64,000 bases of DNA from DASQPA01 sp963757335 (GTDB taxonomy: Bacteria; Acidobacteriota; Thermoanaerobaculia; Multivoradales; UBA5704): the NCBI GenBank assembly GCA_963757335.1, contig CAVWRJ010000006.1, forward strand, positions 1 to 64,000, in the 5' to 3' direction. Shown piece by piece: positions 52,951 to 62,400 of the stretch. A model generated the notes under the pieces. It was not told the DNA's origin and did not search any database. It was given only the letters and a program-made list of their open reading frames with translations. Within the stretch, counting starts at the first letter, position 1, and the number at the start of each line of letters is the position of its first letter. Made by a program: the position numbers and the translations under genes.

Positions 52951-53711
52951 GGGTGGGTCCCTCCGGGCCGTGGGCGAGTCCTGGGGCGCGGGAGATAGCC
53001 CTCGATCTGCTGCCGTTCCGCGGGCGTCAGGTCGCCGCGGGCGAGGAAGAACCCCTCTCCGGCGGGCGGCAGGGGCACCCGCGCGGTCGACAGGGCGCGT
53101 GCGAGCCCGGAGCAGTCGACATCCGAGAAGGGGAGCGCGGCGAGGCTCTCGCAGAGGCCGACGATCTCGTTGCCGAGATGGCTCTGGATGCTGACCGGCA
53201 GCTCGCGGGGGAGCCGCTCGGGAGTGATGAGATAGCCGTCCCCCGACCGGGAGACCCGCACCCGGCCCTCCAGGCGCCGGGTCTGCGGCGGCACCAGGAC
53301 CTCATCGTCGAAGCGCTTCGCCACCCCGGAGACGTCGACGTCCGCCACCACCCGCCCCTTGCCGTAGAAGCGCACCGAGAGCTCGGCGGTATAGAGGCCG
53401 TCGGCGCCGGGCTCCAGGCGGAGCGAGTTGTCGACCAGGACCAGCTTGTTGCGCGGCGAGGAGAGCCGGATGGTGAGCGGCCCCTCGACGATCGGATCGA
53501 CGCCAGTAGCTGGCTCGCCATAGGCGTGGTTCAGGCGGGTGAAGCGGAGGAGCCCCGGCGCGGCGGGGATCGGAGCCGCCGGAGCCGCCGCGCGCGGGGC
53601 GGCCGGCCGGGGAGGCGGAGCGACGCCCGCAGCCATCCCCGCAACCGCTCCGAAGGAGAGAGCGCCGAGGACGAGGCTGCTGGCGAGGACCGTGGGACGG
53701 CGAGACTTCAT
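52947..53711 (-). CDS. Exported hypothetical protein coupled to rhomboid
   Basis: The 254-residue protein has a signal peptide (VLASSLVLGALSFGAVAGMAAG) followed by a Pro/Ala-rich linker (PPPRPAAPRAAAPAAP). The folded part reads LTIRLSSPRNKLVLVDNSLR, YTAELSVRFYGKGRVVADVD and PRELPVSIQSHLGNEIVGLC, suggesting a beta-sandwich. I do not recognise a family. Its stop overlaps the rhomboid start (ATGA), and the VWFA gene upstream ends 3 bp before its start, so the three genes look like one operon. A periplasmic role is inferred. Confidence 0.75.
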   Translation of the reverse strand: MKSRRPTVLASSLVLGALSFGAVAGMAAGVAPPPRPAAPRAAAPAAPIPAAPGLLRFTRLNHAYGEPATGVDPIVEGPLTIRLSSPRNKLVLVDNSLRLEPGADGLYTAELSVRFYGKGRVVADVDVSGVAKRFDDEVLVPPQTRRLEGRVRVSRSGDGYLITPERLPRELPVSIQSHLGNEIVGLCESLAALPFSDVDCSGLARALSTARVPLPPAGEGFFLARGDLTPAERQQIEGYLPRPRTRPRPGGTHP

Positions 53712-53714
53712 CCG

Positions 53715-56372
53715 TTAAGGATAGTACCCATGGGCCGTCCGCGCCTTCAATCCTTTCTTCAAAACCTTCACCTCGATCGGGTGATAGCTCTTGTCCCCCG
53801 CCTTGTGCTCGGAGTTGAAGGCGAGGAGGTAGCGGCTCCGGAGCTCGGCGCCGATCCGCTCGTAGATCGAGGAGAGCTCTGCCGCCTTGCTCACATAGTA
53901 GGTCTGGCCGCCGGTCTGCTCGGCCATGCTGTTGAGCTTGCTCCGGATGCCGGTCGAGTAGATGGGGACGTTCAAGCCGATGGTGTAGACGGCGACCCCG
54001 CTCCGCTTGGCGTACTCCAGGGCGTCCTTGAAGGAAACCTCGGAAGAGGTGTCGTCGCCGTCCGAGAGGAGGACCAGGACCTTCTGCCCGCGGGTACCGC
54101 GGTAGTAGTAGAGGGCGTGGACGATGGCGTCGTGGAGCGCCGTCGCGCCCACCGCCTGGAGCCCTTCGAGCGAGCGGCCCACCGCCTCGACGTCGTCGGT
54201 CAGCGGCATGCGGAGGACCGGCCGGCCGGAGAAGGTGAGGGCGAAGGCCTTGTCCTTGGGCTTGACGACCTTGGAGAGGAACCCCGCCGCGGCGCTCTCC
54301 GCCTCGGAGAGCGAGGAGGCCATCGAGCCCGAGGTGTCGATGGCGATGCCGACGACCAAGGGGAGGTTCTCGACCAGCTCGAACTTGGAGAGCTTCTGCG
54401 GCTTGCCCCCTTCGAGGACCTGGAAGTCCCCCTCGGTCAGGCCGCGCACCAGGGTGCCCTGCGCATCGGTCACCGCGGTGTAGAGCTCGACCAAATCGAC
54501 GTCGACCTCCTCGACATAGTTCGGGGCGCGGAGGAAGCGGGTGTCCTCGGCGGTCTGGCCGTCGTCGAGCTTGGCGGAGACCGCGAGGTAGACCGTGGCC
54601 TCTCCCTTGGGCAGAGTGATCGGCGTCTCCCAGGGAGGACGGGTGAGGGTCGTGACCAGCTTGTCGTTGACTTTGAACTGGACCGACTCGACCCGCCGTT
54701 CCTCGGGGACCGAGACCTCGGCCTTGGCGAGGGCGGTGTCCTCCTTGACCTTCCCTCCCCGCGGCGGTGCCAGGATCGACACCTTGAAGATGCCGCGCGG
54801 CTCGTTGACGATCACCTCGTCCGCGGCGAGCAGCTGGCCCGCCTGGTCGTAGGCCTCGGCCCGCACCAGCTGCTCGGTGGGGAACTGGGCGAGCCGGAGC
54901 TCGGCGGTGTACGGCGGGCCGTTCCGCGTCAGCTGCGCCTGGCCGTCGACGAAGAAGGTCACCTTGGCGGTCCGCTTGCCGGTGACGATCGCCTCGGCGC
55001 GGTAGACGCCGATGACGACGTCCGACTCGGGCGGGAAGAGGGTCAGGGCGTCGGGGCCGGTGGAGACCGCCGGGCCCAGCACCTCGCCCTTGGGGCCGAC
55101 CACCGCGATCGACTCGCCGGGCGGCGGCGCCACCGGCGCCCGCGGCACCCGGAAGCCCCTGGCGGTCACCGCCTCGGCGCCGCCGGCCTCGTCGCGCACC
55201 TTGAGCCGCAGAAGGAAGGTCTGGTCGGGGCGCAGCTCGCGGTCGACGGAGAGGTCGAAGGGCGCCTTCTGGTTCGGCAGGTGGTAGCGCACCCGGAACT
55301 CGTCGAAGACCTTGCCCTCGCGCTCCAGCACCCCCTCGACGATGAAGCCGACCTGCGGTTTGCCGTTCTCCTGGGTGACCTTGATGTGGTCGTCCGGCGT
55401 CACCCGGACGAGGGCCCGGACGAGCATCCGCTGGCCGGCCTTCTCCGGGAACTGCACCTCGACGGGGGTGATCGTCAGGGCGGCCGGGGCCGCGGTCGCC
55501 GGGAGGACGGTCGCCGCCGCCTCCCGCGCCCAGCGGGCGAGGTCCTTGGGGGGATCGAGGAAACCCTCGCGGTCGGGCTCCGCGGTCCAGGGGCGGACGC
55601 CGTAGCCCGAGGCGAGGATCGCCGCCATCTGCTTCTTGTCGCGCCGGCTCTGGGCGCCGCCGCGGAGGCCGGGGAAGCCGGTCGCCTGGTCGACGAGCCG
55701 CGCCTCCTTGCAGACCTGGAGGTCGAAGCGCCGCACCGACCAGGTGGAATTGATCTCCTCCCAGTCTTCGAGCCAGGCGGCCATCCGCGGGGTGTAGAGG
55801 GCGCGCTTGCCGTCCAACGGATTCCAGTAGCGGAACGGCTCGTCCGGCGTCGCCTGGTAGAGCACCGCCCGGCCGGATCTGGCGTCGGCCCTGTCGCCGC
55901 TCTTGTAGGTCCAGATCTCGATCGGCTTGAAGGCGGTGCCGCAGTCGATCGACTTCCGCTCGGCCGGTGGGCCGTTGAGGAAGAGGAGCTCCGAACGCAC
56001 GTCGCGCGGCGAGAGGTACTGCGTCCGGGCGAGCCGCTGGCGCCGCTCGATCGCGGTCGCGAGCTCGTTGCCGGCGGTCTTGGCATCCGGATCGTGCGGA
56101 TCGTGGCCGAGGAACTCCTGGATGATGGCGTTCTTGCCCGCCTCGTCGGCGGCCAGGAAGCGCTGCCGCATCTCGGGGCTGAGGAGAAAGCCCGGGCCGT
56201 CCTGGAAGAAGGCGCGCTGCACTTCGGGCCAGAGCAATGGATCGGCCGGGTCCGGGCTCTCCTGGGCCTCCGCGAAGAGCGCGGTACCGGCGGTGAGGCC
56301 GGCGAGGAGGGCGAACAGGGCGACGAGGACGAGGCGGGCGAGGCTGAACCGGGGCGGCGGAGAGGTGGTCAC
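53715..56372 (-). CDS. VWFA-related domain protein (acidobacterial type) with GWxTD-like N-terminus
   Basis: This exported protein has about 885 residues. The GTG at 56372 is preferred because a clean signal peptide follows (LARLVLVALFALLAGLTAG); a GTG at 56456 would add an Arg/Pro-rich leader. Residues 60-160 resemble the GWxTD domain (RRQRLARTQYLSPRDVRSE, FKPIEIWTYKSG). Middle segments are beta-rich. The C-terminal VWA domain has an intact MIDAS, GIAIDTSGSMASS (about residue 678), with LLSDGDDTSS later. The pattern GLTEGDFQVLEGGKPQ before the VWA domain is typical of acidobacterial VWFA-related proteins. Metal-dependent protein binding in the periplasm is inferred. Confidence 0.85.
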   Translation of the reverse strand: MTTSPPPRFSLARLVLVALFALLAGLTAGTALFAEAQESPDPADPLLWPEVQRAFFQDGPGFLLSPEMRQRFLAADEAGKNAIIQEFLGHDPHDPDAKTAGNELATAIERRQRLARTQYLSPRDVRSELLFLNGPPAERKSIDCGTAFKPIEIWTYKSGDRADARSGRAVLYQATPDEPFRYWNPLDGKRALYTPRMAAWLEDWEEINSTWSVRRFDLQVCKEARLVDQATGFPGLRGGAQSRRDKKQMAAILASGYGVRPWTAEPDREGFLDPPKDLARWAREAAATVLPATAAPAALTITPVEVQFPEKAGQRMLVRALVRVTPDDHIKVTQENGKPQVGFIVEGVLEREGKVFDEFRVRYHLPNQKAPFDLSVDRELRPDQTFLLRLKVRDEAGGAEAVTARGFRVPRAPVAPPPGESIAVVGPKGEVLGPAVSTGPDALTLFPPESDVVIGVYRAEAIVTGKRTAKVTFFVDGQAQLTRNGPPYTAELRLAQFPTEQLVRAEAYDQAGQLLAADEVIVNEPRGIFKVSILAPPRGGKVKEDTALAKAEVSVPEERRVESVQFKVNDKLVTTLTRPPWETPITLPKGEATVYLAVSAKLDDGQTAEDTRFLRAPNYVEEVDVDLVELYTAVTDAQGTLVRGLTEGDFQVLEGGKPQKLSKFELVENLPLVVGIAIDTSGSMASSLSEAESAAAGFLSKVVKPKDKAFALTFSGRPVLRMPLTDDVEAVGRSLEGLQAVGATALHDAIVHALYYYRGTRGQKVLVLLSDGDDTSSEVSFKDALEYAKRSGVAVYTIGLNVPIYSTGIRSKLNSMAEQTGGQTYYVSKAAELSSIYERIGAELRSRYLLAFNSEHKAGDKSYHPIEVKVLKKGLKARTAHGYYP

Positions 56373-56487
56373 CCCGACCCGAAATGCAGGGCCGGTGCCA
56401 GCGCCGGGGGGGCGGTCGTCGGAGGGTCTTCCGGAGATCCTGTTTGGCACTCTCACCCGGACAGATTACTATGCGGAGCAAGACCCC

Positions 56488-57588
56488 ATGTCGAAGACGA
56501 AGAAGAATGTCCCCATCCGCTCCTGGGAAGCCGGCGATACCGTCCAGGGCTTCGCCCTCCTCACCAAGAAGGAGGTCCGCCAGGACAAGAACGGCCGCAG
56601 CTTCATGGACTTGGAGCTCGCCGACGCCTCCGGCTCGATGATCGGCAAGGTGTGGGCCGACAGCCCGGCCATGGTGGGGCAGTACGAGGTCCACCGCTTC
56701 ATCGCCTTTCGGGGCGCGGTCAAGAGCTACCGCGATCAGCTCCAGGTCTCGATCGACGACTGCCGGGAGGCGACCGACCAGGACCGCGACTTCGGCTTCG
56801 ACGAGTCGCGGCTCATCCCGTCCACCCGGGAGGACATCAACGACCTCTGGACGAGACTGGAGCGGCTGCTGACCGAGCGGGTGAGGCGGCCGGTCCTCCG
56901 CCGGCTCGCCAGAGAGACCCTGGAGATCCATGGCAAGGCGCTCCGCGAGCACCCGGCGGCGAAGTCGATGCACCATGCCTACCGCGGCGGCCTCCTGGAG
57001 CACACCGTCTCGATGGCGGAGCTGGTGGCGCTCGTCGCCGGGCACTACGGCGACCTCGACCGCGACCTCCTGCTCCTGGGCGTCCTCTTCCACGACCTGG
57101 GGAAGCTCCGCGAGCTGGGGGCGATGCCGGTCAATGACTACACCCTGGAGGGGCGGCTCATCGGCCATGTGGTGATCGGCCGCGACATTTTGCGCCAGCG
57201 CTGCGCGGCGATCCCCGACTTCCCGCGCGACCTGGAGATGCTCTTGGAGCACATGGTGCTCTCCCATCAGGGCAAAAAGGAGTTCAGCTCGCCGGTCGAG
57301 CCGATGACCCCCGAGGCGGTCGCCCTCCACTTCGTGGACGATCTGGACTCCAAGCTCAACCAGCTCAGAAACGCCCGCGAGGCTACCCCCGGCATCCTCT
57401 TCCACCGCGGCCTCGGCCGCTACATGTACCTGCCGGCCCCGGAGGGGAACCCGCCGATCGAGGTGGTCGTCGAACCGGCGGCGGAGTCAGCGCAGGCGGA
57501 GACGGCCCCGAACGGTACGCCGCCGCCCGTAGAGACCGCACCCGAGCCGCCGCAGCCGCCGCAGCCCGGCCTGTTCGAGATCCGCTGA
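56488..57588 (+). CDS. yhaM: YhaM-type 3'-5' exoribonuclease (OB-fold plus HD domain)
   Basis: The protein has about 366 residues. The N-terminal OB-fold carries KEVRQDKNGRSFMDLELAD and GSMIGKVWAD. The HD domain has HHAYRGGLLEHTVSMAELV, then the metal pair in VLFHDLGKLREL (about residue 206) and HMVLSHQGKKEFSSPVEP. These are the YhaM signatures. A 50-residue Pro/Glu-rich tail is extra. The ATG at 56488 follows GGAG at about 10 bases. YhaM degrades single-stranded RNA/DNA 3' to 5'. It is divergent from the VWFA gene. Confidence 0.88.
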   Translation: MSKTKKNVPIRSWEAGDTVQGFALLTKKEVRQDKNGRSFMDLELADASGSMIGKVWADSPAMVGQYEVHRFIAFRGAVKSYRDQLQVSIDDCREATDQDRDFGFDESRLIPSTREDINDLWTRLERLLTERVRRPVLRRLARETLEIHGKALREHPAAKSMHHAYRGGLLEHTVSMAELVALVAGHYGDLDRDLLLLGVLFHDLGKLRELGAMPVNDYTLEGRLIGHVVIGRDILRQRCAAIPDFPRDLEMLLEHMVLSHQGKKEFSSPVEPMTPEAVALHFVDDLDSKLNQLRNAREATPGILFHRGLGRYMYLPAPEGNPPIEVVVEPAAESAQAETAPNGTPPPVETAPEPPQPPQPGLFEIR

Positions 57589-57625
57589 GAGCGCAGACCC
57601 CCTGCCGGGTCCGCGACCTAAAGAG

Positions 57626-58549
57626 TCATCTCCCGATGCGCGCCAGGACAGAGTCCGCCCCGTCCACCCGCATCGCCGTCACGCAGGCTTCCGCCACCTC
57701 CTCCGGGCTCGCCCCGAGAGCGTCCCCGCGGGCGGCGTGGGCGCCGTCGGGGGTCGCGAGGAGCCCGGAGAGGCGCAGCCGGCCGCCCTCCTCCCGCGCC
57801 CAGGCGCCGAGGGGGAGGGTGCAGTCGGCTCCGAAGGCGGCGACCACCAGGCGCTCGGCGGTGGCGGCGCGGGCGGTGGGGGCGTGGTCGAAGGCCCGGC
57901 AGATCGCCTCGGCCGGCGAACCCTCCCGGACCTCCAGGGCGAGCGTCCCCTGGCCGGGGGCGGGGAGGAGGACGTCGGTCGGGATCGGGTAGACGGGGAG
58001 ATCGGCCCGGCCGGAGAGTCCGAGCCGGGAGAGGCCCGCTCCGGCGAGGATCACCCCGGCGGCGCCGCTCTCCCGCCACTTGCGGAGCCGGGTGTCGACA
58101 TTGCCGCGGAGCGGCTCGACCCGGAGGTCCGGCCGGCGGAGGCGGATCTGGGCCGCCCGGCGGAGCGCCCCGGTCAAGAGCACCGAGCCCGCTGGGAGCT
58201 CGTCGAGGCTCGCCCCCAGCTCGCTCACCAGGACGTCCCGCGGATCGGCCCGCTCGGGGTGGGCGGCGAGGACGAGCCCCTCCGGCAGCCGGACCGGCAG
58301 GTCCTTCAAGCTGTGCACGGCGAGGTCGAGCGAGCCGTCGAGAAGGCCGCGTTCGAGCTCGCGGGTGAAGAGCCCCTTGCCGCCGATCTCGGAGAGGTCC
58401 CCCGGCAGCACGTCGCCGCTGGTGACGATCGGCACCAGCTCCACGGTGAGCCCGGGATGGAGCGCTTCGAGGGCCCGCGCCACCTGTCCGGACTGGGCGA
58501 GGGCTAAGGCGCTCTTCCGGGTGCCGAGGCGGAGGTGGCGGACGGTCAC
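57626..58549 (-). CDS. hemC: Hydroxymethylbilane synthase (porphobilinogen deaminase)
   Basis: The 307-residue enzyme polymerises four porphobilinogens. Signatures are RLGTRKSALALAQSG at the N-terminus, DLAVHSLKDLPVRLP (the catalytic Asp lies in this block), GNVDTRLRKWRE and the dipyrromethane-bearing Cys in FGADCTLPLGA. It starts with GTG, overlapping the hemA stop by 4 bp. It is the last gene of ccsA-hemA-hemC. Confidence 0.96.
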   Translation of the reverse strand: MTVRHLRLGTRKSALALAQSGQVARALEALHPGLTVELVPIVTSGDVLPGDLSEIGGKGLFTRELERGLLDGSLDLAVHSLKDLPVRLPEGLVLAAHPERADPRDVLVSELGASLDELPAGSVLLTGALRRAAQIRLRRPDLRVEPLRGNVDTRLRKWRESGAAGVILAGAGLSRLGLSGRADLPVYPIPTDVLLPAPGQGTLALEVREGSPAEAICRAFDHAPTARAATAERLVVAAFGADCTLPLGAWAREEGGRLRLSGLLATPDGAHAARGDALGASPEEVAEACVTAMRVDGADSVLARIGR

Positions 58550-59862
58550 TCCCCTCCCGGCTCCTCGTCGTCCAGGCGGAACAGCTCGCGCACGAGGTCG
58601 AGGCGCGGCAGGTCCTCCTCGCCGCTCTTGGTGCGCAGCCGGGTGCTCGGGTGGTGGAGGATCTTCCGCACCAGGGAGCGGGTGAGCCGCTCCAGGATCT
58701 CGTGGCTCTCCGGCGGGAAGCTCGCCAGGGCGGCGCCCAGCTCCTGGCGGCGGATGCGCTCCGCCTGTTTCTGGAGCTGGGCGATCAGCGGCTCGGCCGA
58801 GAGCCCGCGGTACCAGGTGCGGAAGTGGGCGAGCTCCTGGTCGAGGATCTCCTCGACCTGCGGCACCTCTTCTTTCCGGCGCTTCAGATTTCGCTGGATG
58901 AGGTGCTCGAGCGAATCGATGGGGTGCAGGAAGAGGTTCTCGATCCGCCGCGATTCGGGCTCGACCTGCCGCGGCACGCCGAGGTCGACGACGAGGAGCG
59001 GCCGGCTGGGCCGCCCGGCCATCGCATCCTGGAGCTGCCGGCAGGTGAGGACCGGCTCGTCGGCCCCGGTCGTCGCCACCACGAGATCCGCCCGGGCGAT
59101 GGCCGCCAGGCGCTCCTCGAAGGTGAGGATTTCGGCCCCCGGGAACTCCTGGCGGAAGCGCTCCCGCCGAGGGGCGCCGCGGTTCGCCACCGCCAGGTGG
59201 CCGATCCCGCGCTCGACGAGCGCCGTGGCGACCAGCCGCGCCGTCTCGCCGGCGCCCAAGAGGAGCGCCCGGGATTCGGCGAAGCCGCTGAAGATGTTCT
59301 TCGCCAGCTCGACCGTGGCATAGCCCAGGGACACCGCGCCGCTCCCCAGGGCGGTCTCCTGGCGGGTGCGCTTGCCGGCGTTGACCGCGGTCCGCAGGAG
59401 GCGGCGGAGCACCGTCCCCTCCGCCCCCACCGCCTCGGCGAGCGCCGACGCCTGTTTGACCTGGCCCAGGATCTCGGGTTCGCCGAGCACCATCGATTCG
59501 AGGCCGCTCGCCACAGCGAGGAGGTGCCGGGCCGCCTCGCCGTTTCGCTTCACGTAGATCCGGCCCGGCCGTTCGAGATCCGGCACCCGCTTCAAGAAGA
59601 CCAGCTCCAGGGCGGCGCGGTAGGCGGCGTCCTCGTCGCGCGGCTGGAGGAGGATCTCGGTCCGGTTGCAGGTCGAGAGCAGAAAGGCTTCCGCCACCGC
59701 CGGCCGGGCGAGCAGGCTGACGAGGAGCGCCTCCCCGTCGTCGTGCTTGTAGGCCACCTTCTCCCGGAGCTCCAAGGGGGAACAGCGGAAATCGGTCCCC
59801 AGGAGGAGGAGGGGGGGATCGGGCCGCACCCCGGAGCCTTCGCTGTCGTGCGGGTCGTCCAT
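58546..59862 (-). CDS. hemA: Glutamyl-tRNA reductase
   Basis: The protein has about 438 residues and carries out the first step of C5-pathway haem synthesis. The catalytic Cys is in LSTCNRTEILL (about residue 64). GLESMVLGEPEILGQVK, the NADPH-binding LLLGAGETARLVA and VVDLGVPRQVEPES are diagnostic, and the C-terminal helical dimerisation part is present. The ATG at 59862 lies 2 bp after the ccsA stop; the upstream frame overlaps ccsA and is rejected. Haem synthesis here proceeds via glutamyl-tRNA rather than the Shemin route. Confidence 0.95.
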   Translation of the reverse strand: MDDPHDSEGSGVRPDPPLLLLGTDFRCSPLELREKVAYKHDDGEALLVSLLARPAVAEAFLLSTCNRTEILLQPRDEDAAYRAALELVFLKRVPDLERPGRIYVKRNGEAARHLLAVASGLESMVLGEPEILGQVKQASALAEAVGAEGTVLRRLLRTAVNAGKRTRQETALGSGAVSLGYATVELAKNIFSGFAESRALLLGAGETARLVATALVERGIGHLAVANRGAPRRERFRQEFPGAEILTFEERLAAIARADLVVATTGADEPVLTCRQLQDAMAGRPSRPLLVVDLGVPRQVEPESRRIENLFLHPIDSLEHLIQRNLKRRKEEVPQVEEILDQELAHFRTWYRGLSAEPLIAQLQKQAERIRRQELGAALASFPPESHEILERLTRSLVRKILHHPSTRLRTKSGEEDLPRLDLVRELFRLDDEEPGGE

Positions 59863-59864
59863 CC

Positions 59865-60689
59865 CTAGTGGAAGCCGTGGAAACCGGTGAAGAAGAAGTT
59901 GACCGCGACGAGCGAGAAGAGGATGACGCAGAGGCCGGCCAGGCTCGCGAGAGCGGTCTGCCGGCCCTGCCAGCGGCGCAGCCGGCGGAGCAGGAGGGCG
60001 GCGGCGTAGATCAGCCAGGTCGCCAGGGTGACGAGGATCTTGGGGTCGTGCAGCCAGTCGCCGGCGTAGAGCCGCTCCGCCCAGAAGGCGCCGGTCAAGA
60101 CCGCCCCGGTGAGGGTGAGAAAGCCGGTCCACAGGGCGCCGAGCATCATCCGCTCCAGGACGTCGAGCGGCGGCAGCTTGCCGTAGAAGGTCGAGTAGCG
60201 CCCGGCCTTCAGGTCCCGGTAGAGCTGCAGGAAGAGGAAGGCGTAGACCGCGGCGACGACGAAGGCGGCGTAGCCCAGGAGCGCCAGCGAAACGTGGGTG
60301 GCGAAAAAGACGTTGTGGAAGATCGGCAGGTCCGGCGGGTCGGGCCGGGTGAGGATCGAGGCCAGGAGCTGGAAGAAGAAGACCATCGAGACCAGCCAGA
60401 AGCCGGTCGACCGCTCCCGCCCCCGCCACTCGACGAAGACATAGACGAGAGCGACGGCCACGGCGACGACCGACAGCGCCTGGGAGACGTTGGCGGCCGG
60501 GAACTGCCGGTGGCGGATCGCTAGGCCCGCGAGATAGGCGAGGTGGAGGAGGACCGTACCGCGGAGAGCCGGCGTCGTCGTCCGGGCGGCGACCGGGTGC
60601 GCGGCGAAGAAGAGGAAGCCGTAGTCGATCGCCACCAGCAGGTAGGCGATGGGAAGCAGGACGTTGACGGCCCCCAGCATGGTCTCCAC
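59865..60689 (-). CDS. ccsA: CcsA/HemX-type cytochrome c assembly membrane protein
   Basis: The 274-residue protein has about eight membrane helices. The conserved features are FHNVFFATHVSLALLGYAAF, WAERLYAGDWLHDPK and the His-containing loops (conserved haem-ligating His in CcsA). Placement directly before hemA is the classic position for HemX/YpjD-type genes. Whether it acts in cytochrome c haem delivery or modulates HemA cannot be told from the sequence. Confidence 0.85.
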   Translation of the reverse strand: METMLGAVNVLLPIAYLLVAIDYGFLFFAAHPVAARTTTPALRGTVLLHLAYLAGLAIRHRQFPAANVSQALSVVAVAVALVYVFVEWRGRERSTGFWLVSMVFFFQLLASILTRPDPPDLPIFHNVFFATHVSLALLGYAAFVVAAVYAFLFLQLYRDLKAGRYSTFYGKLPPLDVLERMMLGALWTGFLTLTGAVLTGAFWAERLYAGDWLHDPKILVTLATWLIYAAALLLRRLRRWQGRQTALASLAGLCVILFSLVAVNFFFTGFHGFH

Positions 60690-60777
60690 AGCGGTTCAAG
60701 CTCCTTCAGGGGATCTCTTTCGAACTGTAGATGCTAGCACGCCGTGGCGAGTCCTATGGCGAGCGGCCGCGAGTTGC

Positions 60778-60923
60778 CCAAGGCCCCGTCAAAGTCGAAT
60801 CTGGCGTCGCTGAGGCTTCTGTCGTAGGGGCACCCCCCTGTGGGTGCCCTGGGAGGGAGGGCGGCCACGGGGGGCCGCCCCTACGCTCCAATCCAAAATT
60901 TCTCGACTTTGACGAGACCCTGG
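60778..60923 (+). mobile_element. 146-bp MITE, copy B, with target-site duplication
   Basis: The ends are CCAAGGCCCCGTCAAAGTCGA and, as the reverse complement of the right end, CCAGGGTCTCGTCAAAGTCGA (18 of 21 identical). The flanks carry a perfect direct duplication: CGAGTTGC at 60770-60777 and 60924-60931, extendable to 9 bp with one ambiguous C. The interior holds two strong hairpins enclosed by GTAGGGGC...GCCCCTAC. It sits in the gap between divergent ccsA and purA, where it could affect either promoter. Copy A is at 29423-29568. Confidence 0.88.
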
Positions 60924-61012
60924 CGAGTTGCCCCACCCGCCCCCATCTGCTACTGTCCCGACCGTCTTTTTTAGCCTTGCCTTACCAGATTGCCAGCTTG
61001 CGGACGGAGCCC

Positions 61013-62353
61013 ATGGCCAACGTCATCATCATCGGGATGCAGTGGGGAGACGAGGGGAAGGGGAAGATCGTCGATCTCCTCTGCCCGGCGTTCGACGCGG
61101 TCGTCCGCTACCAGGGGGGCCATAACGCGGGGCACACGGTGCGCTTCGGCGACCGTCACTTCTCCCTGCAGCTCATCCCCTCCGGCATCCTCCATCCCGA
61201 GATGCTCTGCGTCCTCGGCAACGGCATGGTGATCGCGCCGGACGCTCTCCTCTCCGAGCTCGGCCGGCTCTACGAGGCCGGGGTGCGCTTCGACGGCCGG
61301 CTCTTCCTCTCCAACCGCGCCCACGTCCTCCTGCCCTGCCACGCCATCTTGGACCAGGCGCGGGAGAAGGCGCGGGGCGCGGCGCGGATCGGCACCACCT
61401 CGCGCGGCATCGGCCCGGCCTACGAGGGGAAGGCGTCGCGCTACGGCCTGCGCCTCTGCGACCTCCTCGCCCCCGATTTGGAAGAGCGCCTGCGGCTCCA
61501 GCTGAACCGCATCCAGGCCGAGATCGCCGTCCTCGGCGGCGAGCCGCTCGGCCCGCCGGCTGCCGCGGCCGACCAGTGCCGGGCCTGGGCCGAGCGGCTG
61601 AAGCCGTCGCTCGCCGATACCGAGGAGCTCTTGAACGGCTGGATCGCCGCCGGCAAGAGCCTGCTCTTCGAGGGCGCCCAGGGGACGCTCTTGGACATCG
61701 ACCACGGGACCTACCCCTACGTCACCAGCTCCAACTCGACCGCGGGAGGCGCCTCGACCGGCACCGGCGTTCCGCCGACCCGGATGGACGGGGTGATCGG
61801 GGTGCTCAAGGCCTACACGACGCGGGTGGGGGGCGGCCCCATGGTGAGCGAGCTCGAAGGCCAGGTCGGCGACTTCCTCCGCCAGCGCGGCAACGAGTTC
61901 GGCACCGTCACCGGCCGCCCGCGCCGCTGCGGCTGGCTCGACACCGTCGTCGCCCGCTATGCCAAAACGGTCAACGGGGTCGACACCATCGCCCTCACCA
62001 AGTTGGACGTCCTGGACCAGTTCGACGAAATCCCGGTCTGCACCGGCTACCGGGTGCACGGCGAGATCCTCCGCACCCTGCCCCCGGAGCAGCGGTCGCT
62101 CGAAACCGCCGAGCCCGTCCTCCGTACGATGAAAGGCTGGAAGAGAGAGACCGTCGGCATTCTCGATCCCGCCGACCTGCCGCAGGAGGCCCGCGACTAC
62201 GTCGATTTCATCGAGCAGGAGATCGGGGCGGTCTGCTCCCTGGTCTCGACCGGCCCCCGGCGCGAGGAGACGATCGTCCGCCAGGACCCCACCCTCGCCC
62301 GCCTGACCTCCGGCCGCCTCGGCCGGGTGGTCGAACAGCGCCACGGCGCCTGA
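61013..62353 (+). CDS. purA: Adenylosuccinate synthetase
   Basis: The protein has about 446 residues and converts IMP plus aspartate and GTP to adenylosuccinate. It opens MANVIIIGMQWGDEGKGK (P-loop and catalytic Asp) with YQGGHNAGHTV. GTTSRGIGPAYEGKASR, LLFEGAQGTLLDIDHGTYPYV, TKLDVLDQFDEIPVCTGY and the C-terminal STGPRREETI follow the family pattern. GGAG lies 3-4 bases before the ATG at 61013; the longer upstream frame crosses the MITE and is rejected. Confidence 0.97.
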   Translation: MANVIIIGMQWGDEGKGKIVDLLCPAFDAVVRYQGGHNAGHTVRFGDRHFSLQLIPSGILHPEMLCVLGNGMVIAPDALLSELGRLYEAGVRFDGRLFLSNRAHVLLPCHAILDQAREKARGAARIGTTSRGIGPAYEGKASRYGLRLCDLLAPDLEERLRLQLNRIQAEIAVLGGEPLGPPAAAADQCRAWAERLKPSLADTEELLNGWIAAGKSLLFEGAQGTLLDIDHGTYPYVTSSNSTAGGASTGTGVPPTRMDGVIGVLKAYTTRVGGGPMVSELEGQVGDFLRQRGNEFGTVTGRPRRCGWLDTVVARYAKTVNGVDTIALTKLDVLDQFDEIPVCTGYRVHGEILRTLPPEQRSLETAEPVLRTMKGWKRETVGILDPADLPQEARDYVDFIEQEIGAVCSLVSTGPRREETIVRQDPTLARLTSGRLGRVVEQRHGA

Positions 62354-62400
62354 GGTATCCCGTTTCAGGCCGCCGCTTCGGGCTATACTCCACCCGGTTT

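Noticed and set aside
52953..57137. Very long plus-strand open frame opposite the rhomboid, exported and VWFA genes
   Set aside because: It is antisense to three genes with clear domains and has Arg/Gly/Val-rich composition typical of a high-GC shadow frame.
58546..60699. Longer start for hemA through ccsA
   Set aside because: The added part lies in a different frame over the CcsA-type gene and lacks homology; ATG 59862 fits the HemA N-terminus.
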